A stretch of 64,000 nucleotides of DNA from Halomonas sp. GT (lineage in GTDB: Bacteria > Pseudomonadota > Gammaproteobacteria > Pseudomonadales > Halomonadaceae): positions 2,976,001 to 3,040,000 of the forward strand of contig NZ_CP020562.1 in NCBI RefSeq assembly GCF_002082565.1, given 5' to 3'. The notes beneath the pieces are model-generated. The model was not told the origin of the DNA. It was given only the letters and a program-made list of their open reading frames with translations, and searched no databases. Position numbers and translations under genes: made by a program. Below are positions 37,636 through 46,605 of the stretch, one piece after another. Numbering within the stretch: position 1 is the first letter of the stretch; every line of letters starts with the position of its first letter.

Positions 37636-37694
37636 CGGCTCGCCCCTATCCCGAAGCATTATCAGCGAGGTCGCTGTTGAGAAGGGGCAAGCCG
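37636..37694 (+). terminator. Two-level hairpin after the 108-residue gene
   Basis: An outer 12-bp stem (37636-37647 with 37683-37694, one C-A mismatch) encloses a perfect inner hairpin CAGCGA-GG-TCGCTG at 37663-37676. There is no U-run directly after it on the plus strand. It may be a terminator shared by two convergent genes or a structured RNA element. Confidence 0.45.
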
Positions 37695-37704
37695 GTCAAC
37701 ATTT

Positions 37705-38034
37705 TTAGTCTAAATTATCTAACGTCACCACTAGATCTTGAGTTGATACGTCTACATTCCAAAAAGTGTAGCTATCATCTTCTTCATCGACTAAACGAAT
37801 ATCGAAGATAGGACTGTCATAACCCGTAATCGTCACCCGCTGAGTACCACCATCCATCAGCACGTCATTGCCGAGCACATCCTCTTCCCAGCTTTTCGAA
37901 TCTGCAGGGCTTACGTACATATAGTAGAGGGTATAACCCGTACGATTAGTAATATCTACGTAATAGTCGGCGGCCATGACAAGCGACGAACTACACAGCA
38001 TCAGCAGTGCAGCGAATAACACGTTAATGCGCAT
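37705..38034 (-). CDS. Small secreted protein, 109 residues
   Basis: A clear Sec signal peptide (MRINVLFAALLMLCSSSLVMA, cleavage before ADYY) precedes an 88-residue acidic, beta-rich mature domain with NRTGYTLYYMYVSPADSKSW, a pattern seen in small uncharacterised periplasmic proteins of halophiles and other Proteobacteria; I cannot name the family. AGGAG lies 8 bases upstream of the ATG. No cysteine remains after processing. The strongly acidic surface would suit a salty periplasm. The neighbours (a 108-residue gene and sstT) do not reveal its job. Confidence 0.75.
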   Translation of the reverse strand: MRINVLFAALLMLCSSSLVMAADYYVDITNRTGYTLYYMYVSPADSKSWEEDVLGNDVLMDGGTQRVTITGYDSPIFDIRLVDEEDDSYTFWNVDVSTQDLVVTLDNLD

Positions 38035-38277
38035 TGATAAACTCCTGGTTCTTTTTCTTTTTGAGAGAAGCAGTTGATCACATTGGAGGTGTCACAGAGA
38101 GCAAGGCCTAGCGACTTGCGCAGTATATCGCTAACCACTCATTTAAGTGAGCGCTTTGAAGAGTTTTTGGCACGCTACGCCGCATCATGCTCACAGCTGG
38201 TAGAATATTGCCCCTTTCAGGCACGTCCACGGCCTATCGCCGCAACGTTTTCCCTTCTACTACCTGAGAGTCGCGCA

Positions 38278-39513
38278 ATGACCGCCACCGTCCACACTGT
38301 GTTTCAGCCACTTTTACGGCTGGGCCTTATCCCGCAGATTTTAATTGGCATTATTGCCGGGATATTCATCGCCCTTTTCACACCCGATATTGCAGGCAAT
38401 GTGGCACTGCTTGGCCAGCTATTTATTGCCGCACTGCAAGCGGTTGCCCCTATTTTGGTCTTTGTGCTGGTTACCGCTGCCATCGCCGCACACAAGAAAG
38501 GTCAACCAACGCATATTCGCCCCGTACTCATACTGTATGTGGTAGGTACATTAATCGCTGCGTTAATTGCAGTGGCGGCAAGTTTTCTTTTTCCCACCGA
38601 ACTTTCATTAAATGCGGGGCAAATTGATGGTAATCCGCCTGGGGATATTTTTAGCGTTTTAAGGGACCTGTTATTAAATGCGGTGGCTAACCCGATTAGT
38701 GCGCTGATGGAAGCGAACTTTATCGCTATTCTGGCATGGGCCATTGGCCTTGGTTTATCGCTACGCCAAGCCAGCGATACCACCCGCCAAGCGTTAAGCG
38801 ATTTGTCCACTGCTATCACCCGCATTGTCACACTCGTAATTCGATTGGCGCCGATTGGCATCTTTGGCTTAGTCGCAGGAACCTTGGCAGAATCAGGGGT
38901 CGATGCATTACTGAACTACGCTCAACTGCTGGGTGTCATTGTCGGCTGTATGCTGTTTGTCGCTCTTGTTAGTAACCCACTACTCGTTTACTTCACTACC
39001 CGCCAGAATCCTTATCCACTTGTGTTCACCTGCCTGCGCGGTAGTGCCATCACCGCCTTTTTCACCCGTAGTTCTGCGGCGAATATTCCCGTAAATTTAG
39101 AGCTGTGCCGCCGTCTAAAGCTGGATGCCGACACCTACGCTATTTCAATTCCGCTCGGCGCGACGATCAACATGTGTGGTGCAGCTATCACCATAACGGT
39201 CATTACCTTGGCGACCACCCATACGCTAGGCATTACCGTCGACTTCCCCACTGCCCTACTATTGTGCGTGGTATCTGCACTGGCTGCCTGTGGTGTTTCA
39301 GGCGTAGCCGGTGGTTCGCTTATGCTCATTCCAATGGCCGCCAACCTGTTTGGCATTCCAACAGAAGTCGCTATGCAAGCGGTGGCGATTGGCTTTGTCA
39401 TCAGCGTGGTACAGGACGCGACCGAAACAGCGCTTAATTCCTCAACGGATGTGCTGTTCACTGCCGCCGCCTGCCGAGCCCGTCAGCCTTCCAGTTCTGA
39501 CCAAACGTTTTAA
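38278..39513 (+). CDS. sstT: Serine/threonine:Na+ symporter SstT
   Basis: ATG 38278 ([20 protein letters not shown]) gives 411 residues, close to E. coli SstT (414); the open frame extends 68 codons upstream with no homology. Family features: [34 protein letters not shown], the reentrant loop [13 protein letters not shown] with its serine-rich tip, and [16 protein letters not shown] plus [14 protein letters not shown] near the C terminus. It is a glutamate-transporter-fold protein that takes up serine and threonine with Na+, suited to a high-sodium habitat. GAGAG precedes the ATG by 8 bases. The 243 bases upstream (38035-38277) hold only the divergent promoter space. Confidence 0.92.
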   Translation: MTATVHTVFQPLLRLGLIPQILIGIIAGIFIALFTPDIAGNVALLGQLFIAALQAVAPILVFVLVTAAIAAHKKGQPTHIRPVLILYVVGTLIAALIAVAASFLFPTELSLNAGQIDGNPPGDIFSVLRDLLLNAVANPISALMEANFIAILAWAIGLGLSLRQASDTTRQALSDLSTAITRIVTLVIRLAPIGIFGLVAGTLAESGVDALLNYAQLLGVIVGCMLFVALVSNPLLVYFTTRQNPYPLVFTCLRGSAITAFFTRSSAANIPVNLELCRRLKLDADTYAISIPLGATINMCGAAITITVITLATTHTLGITVDFPTALLLCVVSALAACGVSGVAGGSLMLIPMAANLFGIPTEVAMQAVAIGFVISVVQDATETALNSSTDVLFTAAACRARQPSSSDQTF

Positions 39514-39530
39514 CGCAATATGATTGACTT

Positions 39531-39574
39531 CTCGCTGTTCCTTATATAGAACGTTCTATAAAAGGAACAGCGAG
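39531..39574. promoter_or_regulatory. 44-bp near-perfect palindrome before the XRE-azlCD operon
   Basis: Two 22-base arms (39531-39552 and 39553-39574) meet without spacer and are complementary except for one A-A position (39544/39561). The core TATAGAACGTTCTATA (39545-39560) is a perfect 16-bp palindrome. It ends 8 bases before the regulator ATG and includes most of its GAGG ribosome site. Likely an autoregulatory operator, or an RNA hairpin that hides the ribosome site and could also end sstT transcription. Confidence 0.9.
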
Positions 39575-39582
39575 GTAAACCA

Positions 39583-40113
39583 ATGGATGAGCACTCACTT
39601 AGTACCCTAGGCCAGCATTTGCAATCTCTCCGCCAAGCGCGGGGCTGGTCGCTCTCCTCTCTAGCCAATGCCGCTGGCATCGCCAAATCGAATCTGTGCC
39701 GTCTGGAACAAGGGAATGGCAACCCCACCTTGGATACCATCTGGCGGTTGGCAGTGCAGTTGAATGTCCCCTTCGGCACCCTGGTCGCGCCAATTTCCGT
39801 GCCCCTAGGGGAAGATGGCGTACAAGTGCAGTTAATTGACCAAGGCAAAGGCTCGCCCCAGGTAGATGCCTATTGGATGCGCTGTGCTCCCCATACTCTG
39901 CGCCACGCTGAGGCTCACACACTAGGTACTAAGGAAACGCTGACCCTTATTAGCGGCTGGCTAGAAGTTGGCCCGGAAGGGGCGATTACTGCGCTAACCC
40001 CTGGCGAAAGCATCACCTTTCGTGCAGATAAGCCTCACCTTTACCGCACCCAAGACCAAGAGGCCACCATGCTACTCACCGTTACGTACGGCGAACGGGG
40101 GGATGCACCATGA
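39583..40113 (+). CDS. XRE-family regulator with C-terminal cupin domain
   Basis: A 176-residue protein: Cro/C1-type helix-turn-helix at residues about 9-65 (LGQHLQSLRQARGWSLSSLA, KSNLCRLEQGNGNPTLDTIW) and a small cupin fold at about 105-172 (ETLTLISGWLEVGPEGAITA, then ESITFRADKPHLYRTQDQ). This class often senses a small metabolite such as an amino acid. It is translationally coupled to azlC (ATGA at 40110-40113), so it probably controls its own operon through the palindrome just upstream. Confidence 0.92.
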   Translation: MDEHSLSTLGQHLQSLRQARGWSLSSLANAAGIAKSNLCRLEQGNGNPTLDTIWRLAVQLNVPFGTLVAPISVPLGEDGVQVQLIDQGKGSPQVDAYWMRCAPHTLRHAEAHTLGTKETLTLISGWLEVGPEGAITALTPGESITFRADKPHLYRTQDQEATMLLTVTYGERGDAP

Positions 40114-40832
40114 ACCAACTTGCCAGCCACTCGCCGTGGCGTAGCGCGCTGCAAGGCGTACGCGAAGCCATTCCCCTATTGGGTGGCTATATACCAGTGG
40201 CACTATCGTTTGGCCTAGTGGCTAGCCAAGCAGGCTTTAGCACCCTTGAAGCCACCGCTATATCCGCACTGATTTACGCGGGTGCTTCACAGTTTTTGTT
40301 TGTGGGCATGATCGCCACTGGTGCACCGCTGTGGCTGGTGGTAGCAATGACCTTGTTAATAAATGTGCGCCACGTGGTGTACGGCCCGAACCTAGCCGAG
40401 CTGCTTCCACGTAGCCGCCACTGGCCTTGGCTAATGCACGGCCTAACCGACCAAGTGTTTGCACTGGCATTAACCCGGCTTCCACAACTGCCTGACGCTA
40501 AGCGCTTTAGCTGGTTTGTGGGTGCATCGTTACTGGCGTGGGGCGCTTGGATTGTAGGGACGACTGTCGGTGCCACCGCGGGTGAAGCGTTTACCGCACG
40601 TTGGCCGCTGCTGGGAGAGATCATGCCTTTCGCGCTGCCCGCCTTATTTCTAACCATGGTAGCACCACGATTCACCGATAAACGCTGGGCAGCCGCCATG
40701 GGGTGCGCCATTTTGGCTGCGCTGAGCTTGACCCTGTCAGGGTGGAGTAATGTGGCTATTCCGCTCGCCGCTGCCTGCGGCGCATTGTGCTTCTACACGG
40801 TCAAATTTCAAACACGGAGGCGCACATCATGA
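40110..40832 (+). CDS. azlC: AzlC-family branched-chain amino acid export permease, large subunit
   Basis: A 240-residue protein with about seven to eight helices and the AzlC signatures GGYIPVALSFGLVASQAGFS, GASQFLFVGMIATGAP and LLINVRHVVYGPNLAELLPR, plus HGLTDQVFALAL. AzlC/AzlD (YgaZ/YgaH) pairs export branched-chain amino acids, their analogues or methionine. It is the middle gene of a regulator-azlC-azlD operon, both junctions ATGA overlaps. Substrate here is not determined. Confidence 0.93.
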   Translation: MNQLASHSPWRSALQGVREAIPLLGGYIPVALSFGLVASQAGFSTLEATAISALIYAGASQFLFVGMIATGAPLWLVVAMTLLINVRHVVYGPNLAELLPRSRHWPWLMHGLTDQVFALALTRLPQLPDAKRFSWFVGASLLAWGAWIVGTTVGATAGEAFTARWPLLGEIMPFALPALFLTMVAPRFTDKRWAAAMGCAILAALSLTLSGWSNVAIPLAAACGALCFYTVKFQTRRRTS

Positions 40833-41161
40833 GTATCGAGTCATGGCTAGCCGTCGCGGTTTGCGCACTGGGTACCCTGCTGATGCGCGTGGTGCCCTTC
40901 TTGTGGATGCAGCGCCGATTGGGCAGCGACACGGGCATTAATACAATGCCCCAGTGGCTGGGTATTCTGGGGCCATTAATGATTGCCGCCGTGCTGGGGG
41001 TTTCCATTGTGCCCGTTAACCCAAACGCTATTTCCTGGCTAGCCACTGCCGTTGGGCTTTCCGTTACGCTACTGGTGTGGTGGCGGTTACGCTCTTTGGG
41101 CTGGCCAGTGGCTGCCGGGGTCGCGACATTTGGCTTGGTAGAGATCGTAGCGACGCTCTAA
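40829..41161 (+). CDS. azlD: AzlD-family branched-chain amino acid export permease, small subunit
   Basis: ATG 40829 (MSIESWLAVAVCALGTLLMR) gives 110 residues and four helices with the AzlD pattern RVVPFLWMQRR and LGILGPLMIAAVLGVSI. The start is chosen by GGAGG 8 bases upstream and the ATGA overlap with azlC; the open frame begins 14 codons earlier. It forms the exporter with AzlC. Its stop overlaps the stop of the convergent serine hydrolase gene by 3 bases. Confidence 0.93.
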   Translation: MSIESWLAVAVCALGTLLMRVVPFLWMQRRLGSDTGINTMPQWLGILGPLMIAAVLGVSIVPVNPNAISWLATAVGLSVTLLVWWRLRSLGWPVAAGVATFGLVEIVATL

Positions 41162-42507
41162 TCCGTTCCCGCTTTTTCCATCAAATACTCCGCAACAGCC
41201 TGATAGGCGGGCAGTGACGTAGGGTCGTTAGCTGCATTTCCTGCCACGGGGTGCGATGCAAAGCGCACAATCACCATCTCAGCGGTAGGGTCAATATAAA
41301 TGGTTTGTCCATGCACGCCTCTTGCGGCAAAGGCACCATGCTCGTTATGCAGAGACCACCACATGCCACGGTAGCTGCCGCCCGGTAAATAACGATATCC
41401 CGCGGCGGCAAACGCTTGCCTGTCGCCGCCTTGTCGAATGCGTTCAACGGCCGCTGCAGGAAATAGCTGCTCACCGTCCATTACGCCGTCATTGAGCACC
41501 AACTGCCCGACCCTGGCCATATCCCGAAGGCCAGCGCTCAAACCGCCCCCTGCGAACGGCGTACCAATAGAGTCGACGGTAAAGTAAGCATCCTGCTCCA
41601 TGCCTAACCGCTGCCAAAGACGCGATGACAATAGTGACGCCACCGATTCCCCCGTCGTGCGAGCGATCACCCATCCAAGTGCATCGGTATTAATCGTTTT
41701 ATAACCAAAAACCTGCCCATGCTCACCTTCCGGCTGTACCGTCGCTAAATACTCATAATAGGTGCGCGGTCCAGTGTAATCGTCTGGCTTGGGAAGCGGG
41801 CTTGCCGCCGCATTGTAGGCCCAGACCTCAGCGTTGGGGTCACTGTAATCTTCGCTGTAAGCAAGGCCTGTGGTCATTTCAAGCAGCTGCTTCACCGTGG
41901 CATTACCAAAAGCACTGTCGGCAAGTTCCGGCAATATATCGCCCACGATTGCCTGCTCATTCAACGCGCCTTCTGCCACCAGAATTTCACCCAACAAGCC
42001 GGTCATGGATTTAGTCACCGACATAGCGCCGTGCTGGCCTGTTTCATCCAAACAGCCTGAATAAGTCTCATACACCACCTGCCCTTGGTGAAGAATTAGC
42101 AGACCATCGGTGTAGTTTTCATTTAGCGACGCCTGCCACGACATAGGCTCACTACCGTCAATCGGGGTGAAGGTGACATCGTTTATCGCGTCGTCCAATG
42201 CATAGGGCAAAGGAACAGGTGCACCCAAGCCACGGCTAACCTGTTTAGTAGGCAACAGCTCGCGAAAGTGGCACACCGTCCAGCGCATTTTGGGGAAACT
42301 AAAGTAGTTGGAGTCTGGCTGGCCAATCACCTGCTCTGGCGCAGGTGGGAAGCCCTGCATCCAGCCTAGGCGGTTAGGGTCAGAAGCTTCGGCACTTAAT
42401 ACCGAGGCTCTCGCCTGCGTAGTATCAGCATGCCCCATAGAGCTAAGCAGCATAGCGGGCAATGCTAGTGACAACATCACACTAAAACGACGACAAAATT
42501 GTGTCAT
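41158..42507 (-). CDS. Exported serine hydrolase (class C beta-lactamase/NylB-like)
   Basis: ATG 42507 (MTQFCRRFSVMLSLALPAML) gives 449 residues and has GGGAG 7 bases upstream. A signal peptide of about 27 residues ends at MGHA. The penicillin-binding-protein fold motif S-x-x-K is S163-VTK in GAMSVTKSMTGLLGE; the second motif region is TTGLAYSEDYSDPN near residue 217, and FAARGVHGQTIYIDPTAEMV holds the third, HGQ-type motif. This group includes 6-aminohexanoate-dimer hydrolase (NylB) and carboxylesterases, so a peptide or ester hydrolase in the periplasm is likely; beta-lactam resistance is not implied. Convergent with azlD, with stop codons sharing bases and no terminator. Confidence 0.88.
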   Translation of the reverse strand: MTQFCRRFSVMLSLALPAMLLSSMGHADTTQARASVLSAEASDPNRLGWMQGFPPAPEQVIGQPDSNYFSFPKMRWTVCHFRELLPTKQVSRGLGAPVPLPYALDDAINDVTFTPIDGSEPMSWQASLNENYTDGLLILHQGQVVYETYSGCLDETGQHGAMSVTKSMTGLLGEILVAEGALNEQAIVGDILPELADSAFGNATVKQLLEMTTGLAYSEDYSDPNAEVWAYNAAASPLPKPDDYTGPRTYYEYLATVQPEGEHGQVFGYKTINTDALGWVIARTTGESVASLLSSRLWQRLGMEQDAYFTVDSIGTPFAGGGLSAGLRDMARVGQLVLNDGVMDGEQLFPAAAVERIRQGGDRQAFAAAGYRYLPGGSYRGMWWSLHNEHGAFAARGVHGQTIYIDPTAEMVIVRFASHPVAGNAANDPTSLPAYQAVAEYLMEKAGTD

Positions 42508-42597
42508 AACCAACTCCCAGGCGTACACAACGCCACACGAGCGTGAGCGTAACGCTTGAGTGTAGTGACTTCTAATAAAATGGGTAGCTAAACGAGT

Positions 42598-43791
42598 TCA
42601 ACGTTCTTTATGGTTATATTGTCCGATCTTATTTTCCATATCATGACTAAATACTTGGTATTGGTTTCGACCACTTCTCTTCGCACGGTACATAGCGGTA
42701 TCGGCACTCTCGAGCAAGCTATGTTCATTTGCCCCATGGTCGGGATAAAGGCTGATCCCGATACTGACACTAATGCCTAGCTTATAGTGACCAACACAGC
42801 ATGGCATCGCTAATGCGCGAAGAATTTTTTCTGCCACTTGGGCGGCATCACTTAATTTTTCAATTTCATTAAGCAACACTATAAATTCATCTCCACCCTG
42901 TCGACACACAGAATCTGTATCGCGCACGCATTCACCGAGACAATTAGCAACTAACTGCAACAAACTATCGCCAACAGTATGGCCAAGTGAATCATTAATG
43001 AACTTAAAATTATCAATATCTAAATATAACAGCGCGACATAATGGTCGTGGCGTTTTGCTAGACGGATAGCGCGAGCAAAGTGCTCTGCAAATAGAAAAC
43101 GATTGGGCAGTCTAGTTAGCGCATCATAATGGGCCTGATAGGCTAGTTGCTCTGCGTGAGTTAAAGAGTGCTTGGCATCATGAAATACAATCACCGCGCC
43201 TACCGTAGCACCATGGCTGTCATGAATAGGAGCTGCCGAATCTTCTATCTCTAGCTGGCTTCCATCCTGACGAATCAAAACGCAACCCAGTGCCAACTCT
43301 ACCGTACGATTTTCTTCCATCGCCCTTAGCGCTGGATTGGGCGCGGGCTCGTGAGTTTGAATATGAACGAGCTTCAATACCTGATCAATTGGTTTACCAA
43401 CCGCCTCTACACTTGTCCAGCCGGTCAACACTTCAGCAATGCGATTCAGATAGGTAACTCTGGTGCTCAAATCAGTCGTCAAAACGGCATCACCGATTGA
43501 ATTTAGTGTTGCTTTAGCCCAATCCCTTTCCACTTGTAGGGCATTCTCAACACTTCGCAATCGCTCGTCGGCATCTTGCTCGGCATCGTTTTCTTGCATC
43601 TGGGCATTATTGTTTAGGCGACCACCGTACAGCATGACGTTTTTATCCATGTGTAGCCGTGTCCAAAGGTGAGGATGGCGCTGCATTCCTTGCAGCGCAC
43701 AGTGCAACATCCTGTTTAGGCATATCCCTTGCCCCACTGATAGTGACATTAGACGGTAGCTTAATGACTCACTGTGCGCTGGCGAACACAA
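42598..43791 (-). CDS. PAS-GGDEF diguanylate cyclase
   Basis: The open frame from TTG 43791 is 397 codons; the true start may be an internal ATG (for example 43650, MDKNVMLYGG), since no candidate has a clear ribosome site. A short coiled coil (residues 65-92) leads to a PAS domain at about 92-205 (LNSIGDAVLTTDLSTRVTYL). The GGDEF domain spans about 222-385, with GGDEF at 299-303 intact and the inhibitory RxxD site (R290-DTD) exactly five residues before it, so it should make cyclic-di-GMP with product inhibition. It has no membrane segment and no EAL domain, making it a cytosolic sensor enzyme. Ligand unknown. Confidence 0.9.
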   Translation of the reverse strand: MCSPAHSESLSYRLMSLSVGQGICLNRMLHCALQGMQRHPHLWTRLHMDKNVMLYGGRLNNNAQMQENDAEQDADERLRSVENALQVERDWAKATLNSIGDAVLTTDLSTRVTYLNRIAEVLTGWTSVEAVGKPIDQVLKLVHIQTHEPAPNPALRAMEENRTVELALGCVLIRQDGSQLEIEDSAAPIHDSHGATVGAVIVFHDAKHSLTHAEQLAYQAHYDALTRLPNRFLFAEHFARAIRLAKRHDHYVALLYLDIDNFKFINDSLGHTVGDSLLQLVANCLGECVRDTDSVCRQGGDEFIVLLNEIEKLSDAAQVAEKILRALAMPCCVGHYKLGISVSIGISLYPDHGANEHSLLESADTAMYRAKRSGRNQYQVFSHDMENKIGQYNHKER

Positions 43792-43936
43792 GAAGCAAGT
43801 TATTTTAATTAAAGTTGGAAACTTTCAAGCCCACAAATCAGCCCTATGTGCGATAGCGTACAGAGATTGCTTGAAGGCACTCTATACTTGAAAGGAGCAT
43901 GTCTATCGGCTGGAGATGTACATCCATAATGGCTCC

Positions 43937-43973
43937 CTTATAGCAGCGGCGGCTTAAAAAAGCTGCTTATAAG
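43937..43973 (+). other. Hairpin in the leader of the first Crp/Fnr-like gene
   Basis: CTTATAGCAGC (43937-43947) and GCTGCTTATAAG (43962-43973) pair over 11 bp with one bulged base, 14-base loop. It lies 22 bases before the ATG and just ahead of the GAGGA ribosome site. It could act in translation control or early termination. Confidence 0.4.
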
Positions 43974-43995
43974 TTAGGGATAATGAGGACACTTA

Positions 43996-44715
43996 ATGCT
44001 TGAACCGCATGATTTTAAACAAAATGCGCTGCTAGACTTACTTCCCAAAGATGATCTTGCGCATCTGTTGCCTCACCTTGAAAAAGTGACGTTGACATTG
44101 GGTCAATCACTCAGCGAATCCGGTCGGCAAATGAGTCATGTCTACTTTCCGCTAGATTCCATCGTCTCGCTGCTATGCGTGATGGAGAACGGCGCCTCGA
44201 CAGAGATCGCTATAGTCGGTTACGAGGGAATTGTGGGTGTCTCACTATTTATGGGAGGTGAAACCACTCCCAGCCGAGCGATTGTACAGAGCGCAGGACA
44301 TGCTTACCGCCTTAAGGGACAGCTGCTCAAAAACGAATTCTACCGCGCCGGTGCTATGCAGAGACTGCTGCTTCGCTATACCCAAGCCTTACTAACCCAG
44401 ATGGCGCAAACGGCGGTATGCAATCGCCACCACAGCGTCGACCAACAGCTATGCCGGTGGCTGCTGCTCAGCCTTGACCGATTGCCAGGAAATGAACTGG
44501 TGATGACCCAGGAATTAATTGCCAACATGCTGGGGGTGCGTCGCGAGGGGGTCACCGAGTCAGCGGGCAAACTGCAAAAGGCTGGCTTGATTTCTTACAA
44601 CCGAGGGCATATCAAAGTCATCGACCGCCCAGGGCTGGAGGCACGGGTCTGCGAATGCTATTCAGTGGTCAAACGCGAGTATGACCGACTGCTCAACCAC
44701 CATAACGTTATGTAA
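43996..44715 (+). CDS. Crp/Fnr-family regulator, first of a tandem pair
   Basis: A 239-residue protein with a cyclic-nucleotide-binding-like beta-barrel (residues about 20-120) and a C-terminal winged helix (about 150-225, MTQELIANMLGVRREGVTES). The phosphate-binding cassette is degenerate (YEGIVGVSLFMGGETTPSRA): the FGE and R-A residues that hold cAMP in Crp are absent, so cAMP binding is unlikely. No N-terminal Fe-S cysteine cluster is present. GAGGA lies upstream of the ATG. It is followed by a paralogue after 194 bases. Confidence 0.88.
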   Translation: MLEPHDFKQNALLDLLPKDDLAHLLPHLEKVTLTLGQSLSESGRQMSHVYFPLDSIVSLLCVMENGASTEIAIVGYEGIVGVSLFMGGETTPSRAIVQSAGHAYRLKGQLLKNEFYRAGAMQRLLLRYTQALLTQMAQTAVCNRHHSVDQQLCRWLLLSLDRLPGNELVMTQELIANMLGVRREGVTESAGKLQKAGLISYNRGHIKVIDRPGLEARVCECYSVVKREYDRLLNHHNVM

Positions 44716-44909
44716 GTTACTTAAGCTAAACCGCTAACATAATGCCAAAAGCACTAACGCGCTATGTACGCTAGCGTGCCGACGCTTGATTCACCCAATG
44801 TTAATATGTGGAGGTACCATTAAAAACAGATGGTGCGTCTGCAGCCGACATCAAAATGATCCCTATCTTCATTGTGCCGTTTGCCAGGTTCTTTCAACCG
44901 GAGAGGCAC

Positions 44910-45623
44910 ATGACGTCTATTTTTCACGCTGCCGATGCCAACCACTTACTTGCTGATCTGCCTACCGCCGAGCGGGACGCTTTTGTGGCTGGTTGCGAGA
45001 CTGTGTCGCTTACGTTTGGCGAAGAACTTTACCACCCCACCGATACAGTCACTCACGCCTACTTCCCCATCAACAGTTTCATTTCACAGATCGTCATTCT
45101 CCATGGGGATAGCCGCCTTGAAGTCGCGATGGCAGGACATGAAGGCATGCTTGGTATCTCACTGATGCTCGGCATCGAAGAAGCGCCACTGCTCGCTGTC
45201 GTTCAAGGAGCCGGTGTTGCACTGCGTATTAACGCTGCTAGCTTTCAACGACTGTTGGCAGAGTGCCCAGTATTGCATCAGCGGCTAAAAAGGTACCTTT
45301 ACGTCGTCATTAATCAGCTAGCGAACTCAGCGGGCTGTATTCATTTTCACCGAATTGAAGAACGACTTGCCCGCTGGCTGCTAATGACCCAAGACCGCGC
45401 CAAATCGGATAGATTGAAGCTAACGCACGAGTTTTTAGCCATGATGCTAGGCGTGCGACGGGCAGGAATTACACAGGCCGCCATTGCCCTACAAACACGC
45501 GGTCTAATTCGTTACCACCGCGGTGAAATCATTGTCATGGACCGCCCCGGCCTGATCGAAGCATCATGCACTTGTTATACCGAAGATTGTGCGCTGTATG
45601 CCCGTGTACTGACGGCATTATAA
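44910..45623 (+). CDS. Crp/Fnr-family regulator, second of a tandem pair
   Basis: ATG 44910 (MTSIFHAADANHLLADLPTA) gives 237 residues with GGAGAG 4-9 bases upstream; the open frame extends 34 codons farther without similarity to its neighbour. Same layout as the gene before it: barrel with HEGMLGISLMLGIEEAPLLA in place of a cAMP cassette, then the helix-turn-helix LTHEFLAMMLGVRRAGITQA and the shared tail GEIIVMDRPGLIEASCTCY. The two proteins clearly arose by duplication but have diverged widely. Signal and targets are unknown. Confidence 0.88.
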   Translation: MTSIFHAADANHLLADLPTAERDAFVAGCETVSLTFGEELYHPTDTVTHAYFPINSFISQIVILHGDSRLEVAMAGHEGMLGISLMLGIEEAPLLAVVQGAGVALRINAASFQRLLAECPVLHQRLKRYLYVVINQLANSAGCIHFHRIEERLARWLLMTQDRAKSDRLKLTHEFLAMMLGVRRAGITQAAIALQTRGLIRYHRGEIIVMDRPGLIEASCTCYTEDCALYARVLTAL

Positions 45624-46001
45624 AAATACTAGGGCAGCCTGACACGAAAGTTAACCAATATAATATAATGCGAAACACCTTTTCTCTTTCTCCAATGCCG
45701 TATGGCTGAATACGCGACCAGTCAGCTCATTCTATCACCCTGCCTTTATGCTGCTGGGTAACTCATACGTCCTAAATTCATGCGCACTGAGTTCATGTAA
45801 TTCATGTAGCAGGCTCCATCCACGCCCCAGTAGAACCGACCTCATAACACGAAACCCACTCATCTGGCTCCTTAAGCCATTGGCGCAACGCGCCATGGCT
45901 AAATTTATGCTGAAAGGCGAACCGATGAGGAGCAGCCTAATGGTTATGATTGGCCGCTATACACTATGATTAATAAGCCACTGTATTAATGGGAGAGCGA
46001 T
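45624..46001. other. Intergenic region without recognised feature
   Basis: These 378 bases contain an open frame of 73 codons (45748-45969), but its composition (clustered Cys/Ser, then mixed) and lack of a ribosome site make it unconvincing. I see no terminator with a T-run and no clear repeat. Confidence 0.5.
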
Positions 46002-46202
46002 ATGAATAAGGATGTCATCAACGCTATTCGAGAAAAAGAGCAGTTACCCGACAGCATGACTGATAGTGAAATAGCGCTGGAATACAAAGGAACATATACC
46101 GCCGCCAGAGCCGCAGTAAGTTTAGAGCACAAACCGCTTGATCAAGTAATCAATGACGCTATGGCCAAAATATTTCCATTTATGCGTAACAAAAAGAAGT
46201 AA
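46002..46202 (+). CDS. Small hypothetical protein, 66 residues
   Basis: ATG with GGGAGAG 5 bases upstream. The product (MNKDVINAIREKEQLPDSMT ... FMRNKKK) is charged, helical, without signal peptide or membrane segment, and ends in a lysine-rich tail. I do not recognise it. The good ribosome site and even composition favour a real gene; function unknown. Confidence 0.55.
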   Translation: MNKDVINAIREKEQLPDSMTDSEIALEYKGTYTAARAAVSLEHKPLDQVINDAMAKIFPFMRNKKK

Positions 46203-46342
46203 GTGTTAGCGATTTAAAAGCTCCTACACGAAAGTAGGTAAGAAACACTTTATGGTTACACGCTGAAATAACGCAGGAAGCTAATAAAGACAAGTAGTCT
46301 ATTGGTTGGTGGTGTCAGTTTTAAGAGCGGTCAACCGAAAAT

Positions 46343-46366
46343 CCAAGGGACTTATAATCCCCTGCC
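46343..46366. other. Anticodon-arm-like fragment beside the tRNA
   Basis: A stretch on the plus strand reads AAGGGACTTATAATCCCC, which resembles the neighbouring tRNA anticodon arm (minus strand GGGGACTCATAATCCC) in opposite orientation, with loop CTTATAA in place of CTCATAA. No matching D or T arm is present, so it is not a tRNA gene. Confidence 0.4.
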
Positions 46367-46386
46367 ATGGAGAAGCTTACTAGAAA

Positions 46387-46463
<77 letters not shown>

Positions 46464-46605
46464 GTAAAGCGTGCATATAATAGCGAATGTGTTCGGGCGA
46501 GGCTACCCCTTACGGTGCTATCTTGTGGTGATAGCAGCAATTTTTTAGGGGCACTTATTGAAAAGCGTGGGGTCTGGTAGTGAGTTCCTAATGCGGAGAC
46601 GTGCT

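Noticed and set aside
41158..42507. Beta-lactam resistance gene
   Set aside because: The S-x-x-K fold is shared with esterases and NylB-like hydrolases; nothing specific to class C beta-lactamase is seen.
45748..45969. 73-residue open frame after the Crp/Fnr pair
   Set aside because: No ribosome site, odd Cys/Ser clusters and no recognised pattern.
46343..46366. Second tRNA gene
   Set aside because: Only an anticodon-arm-like segment exists; acceptor, D and T arms are missing.
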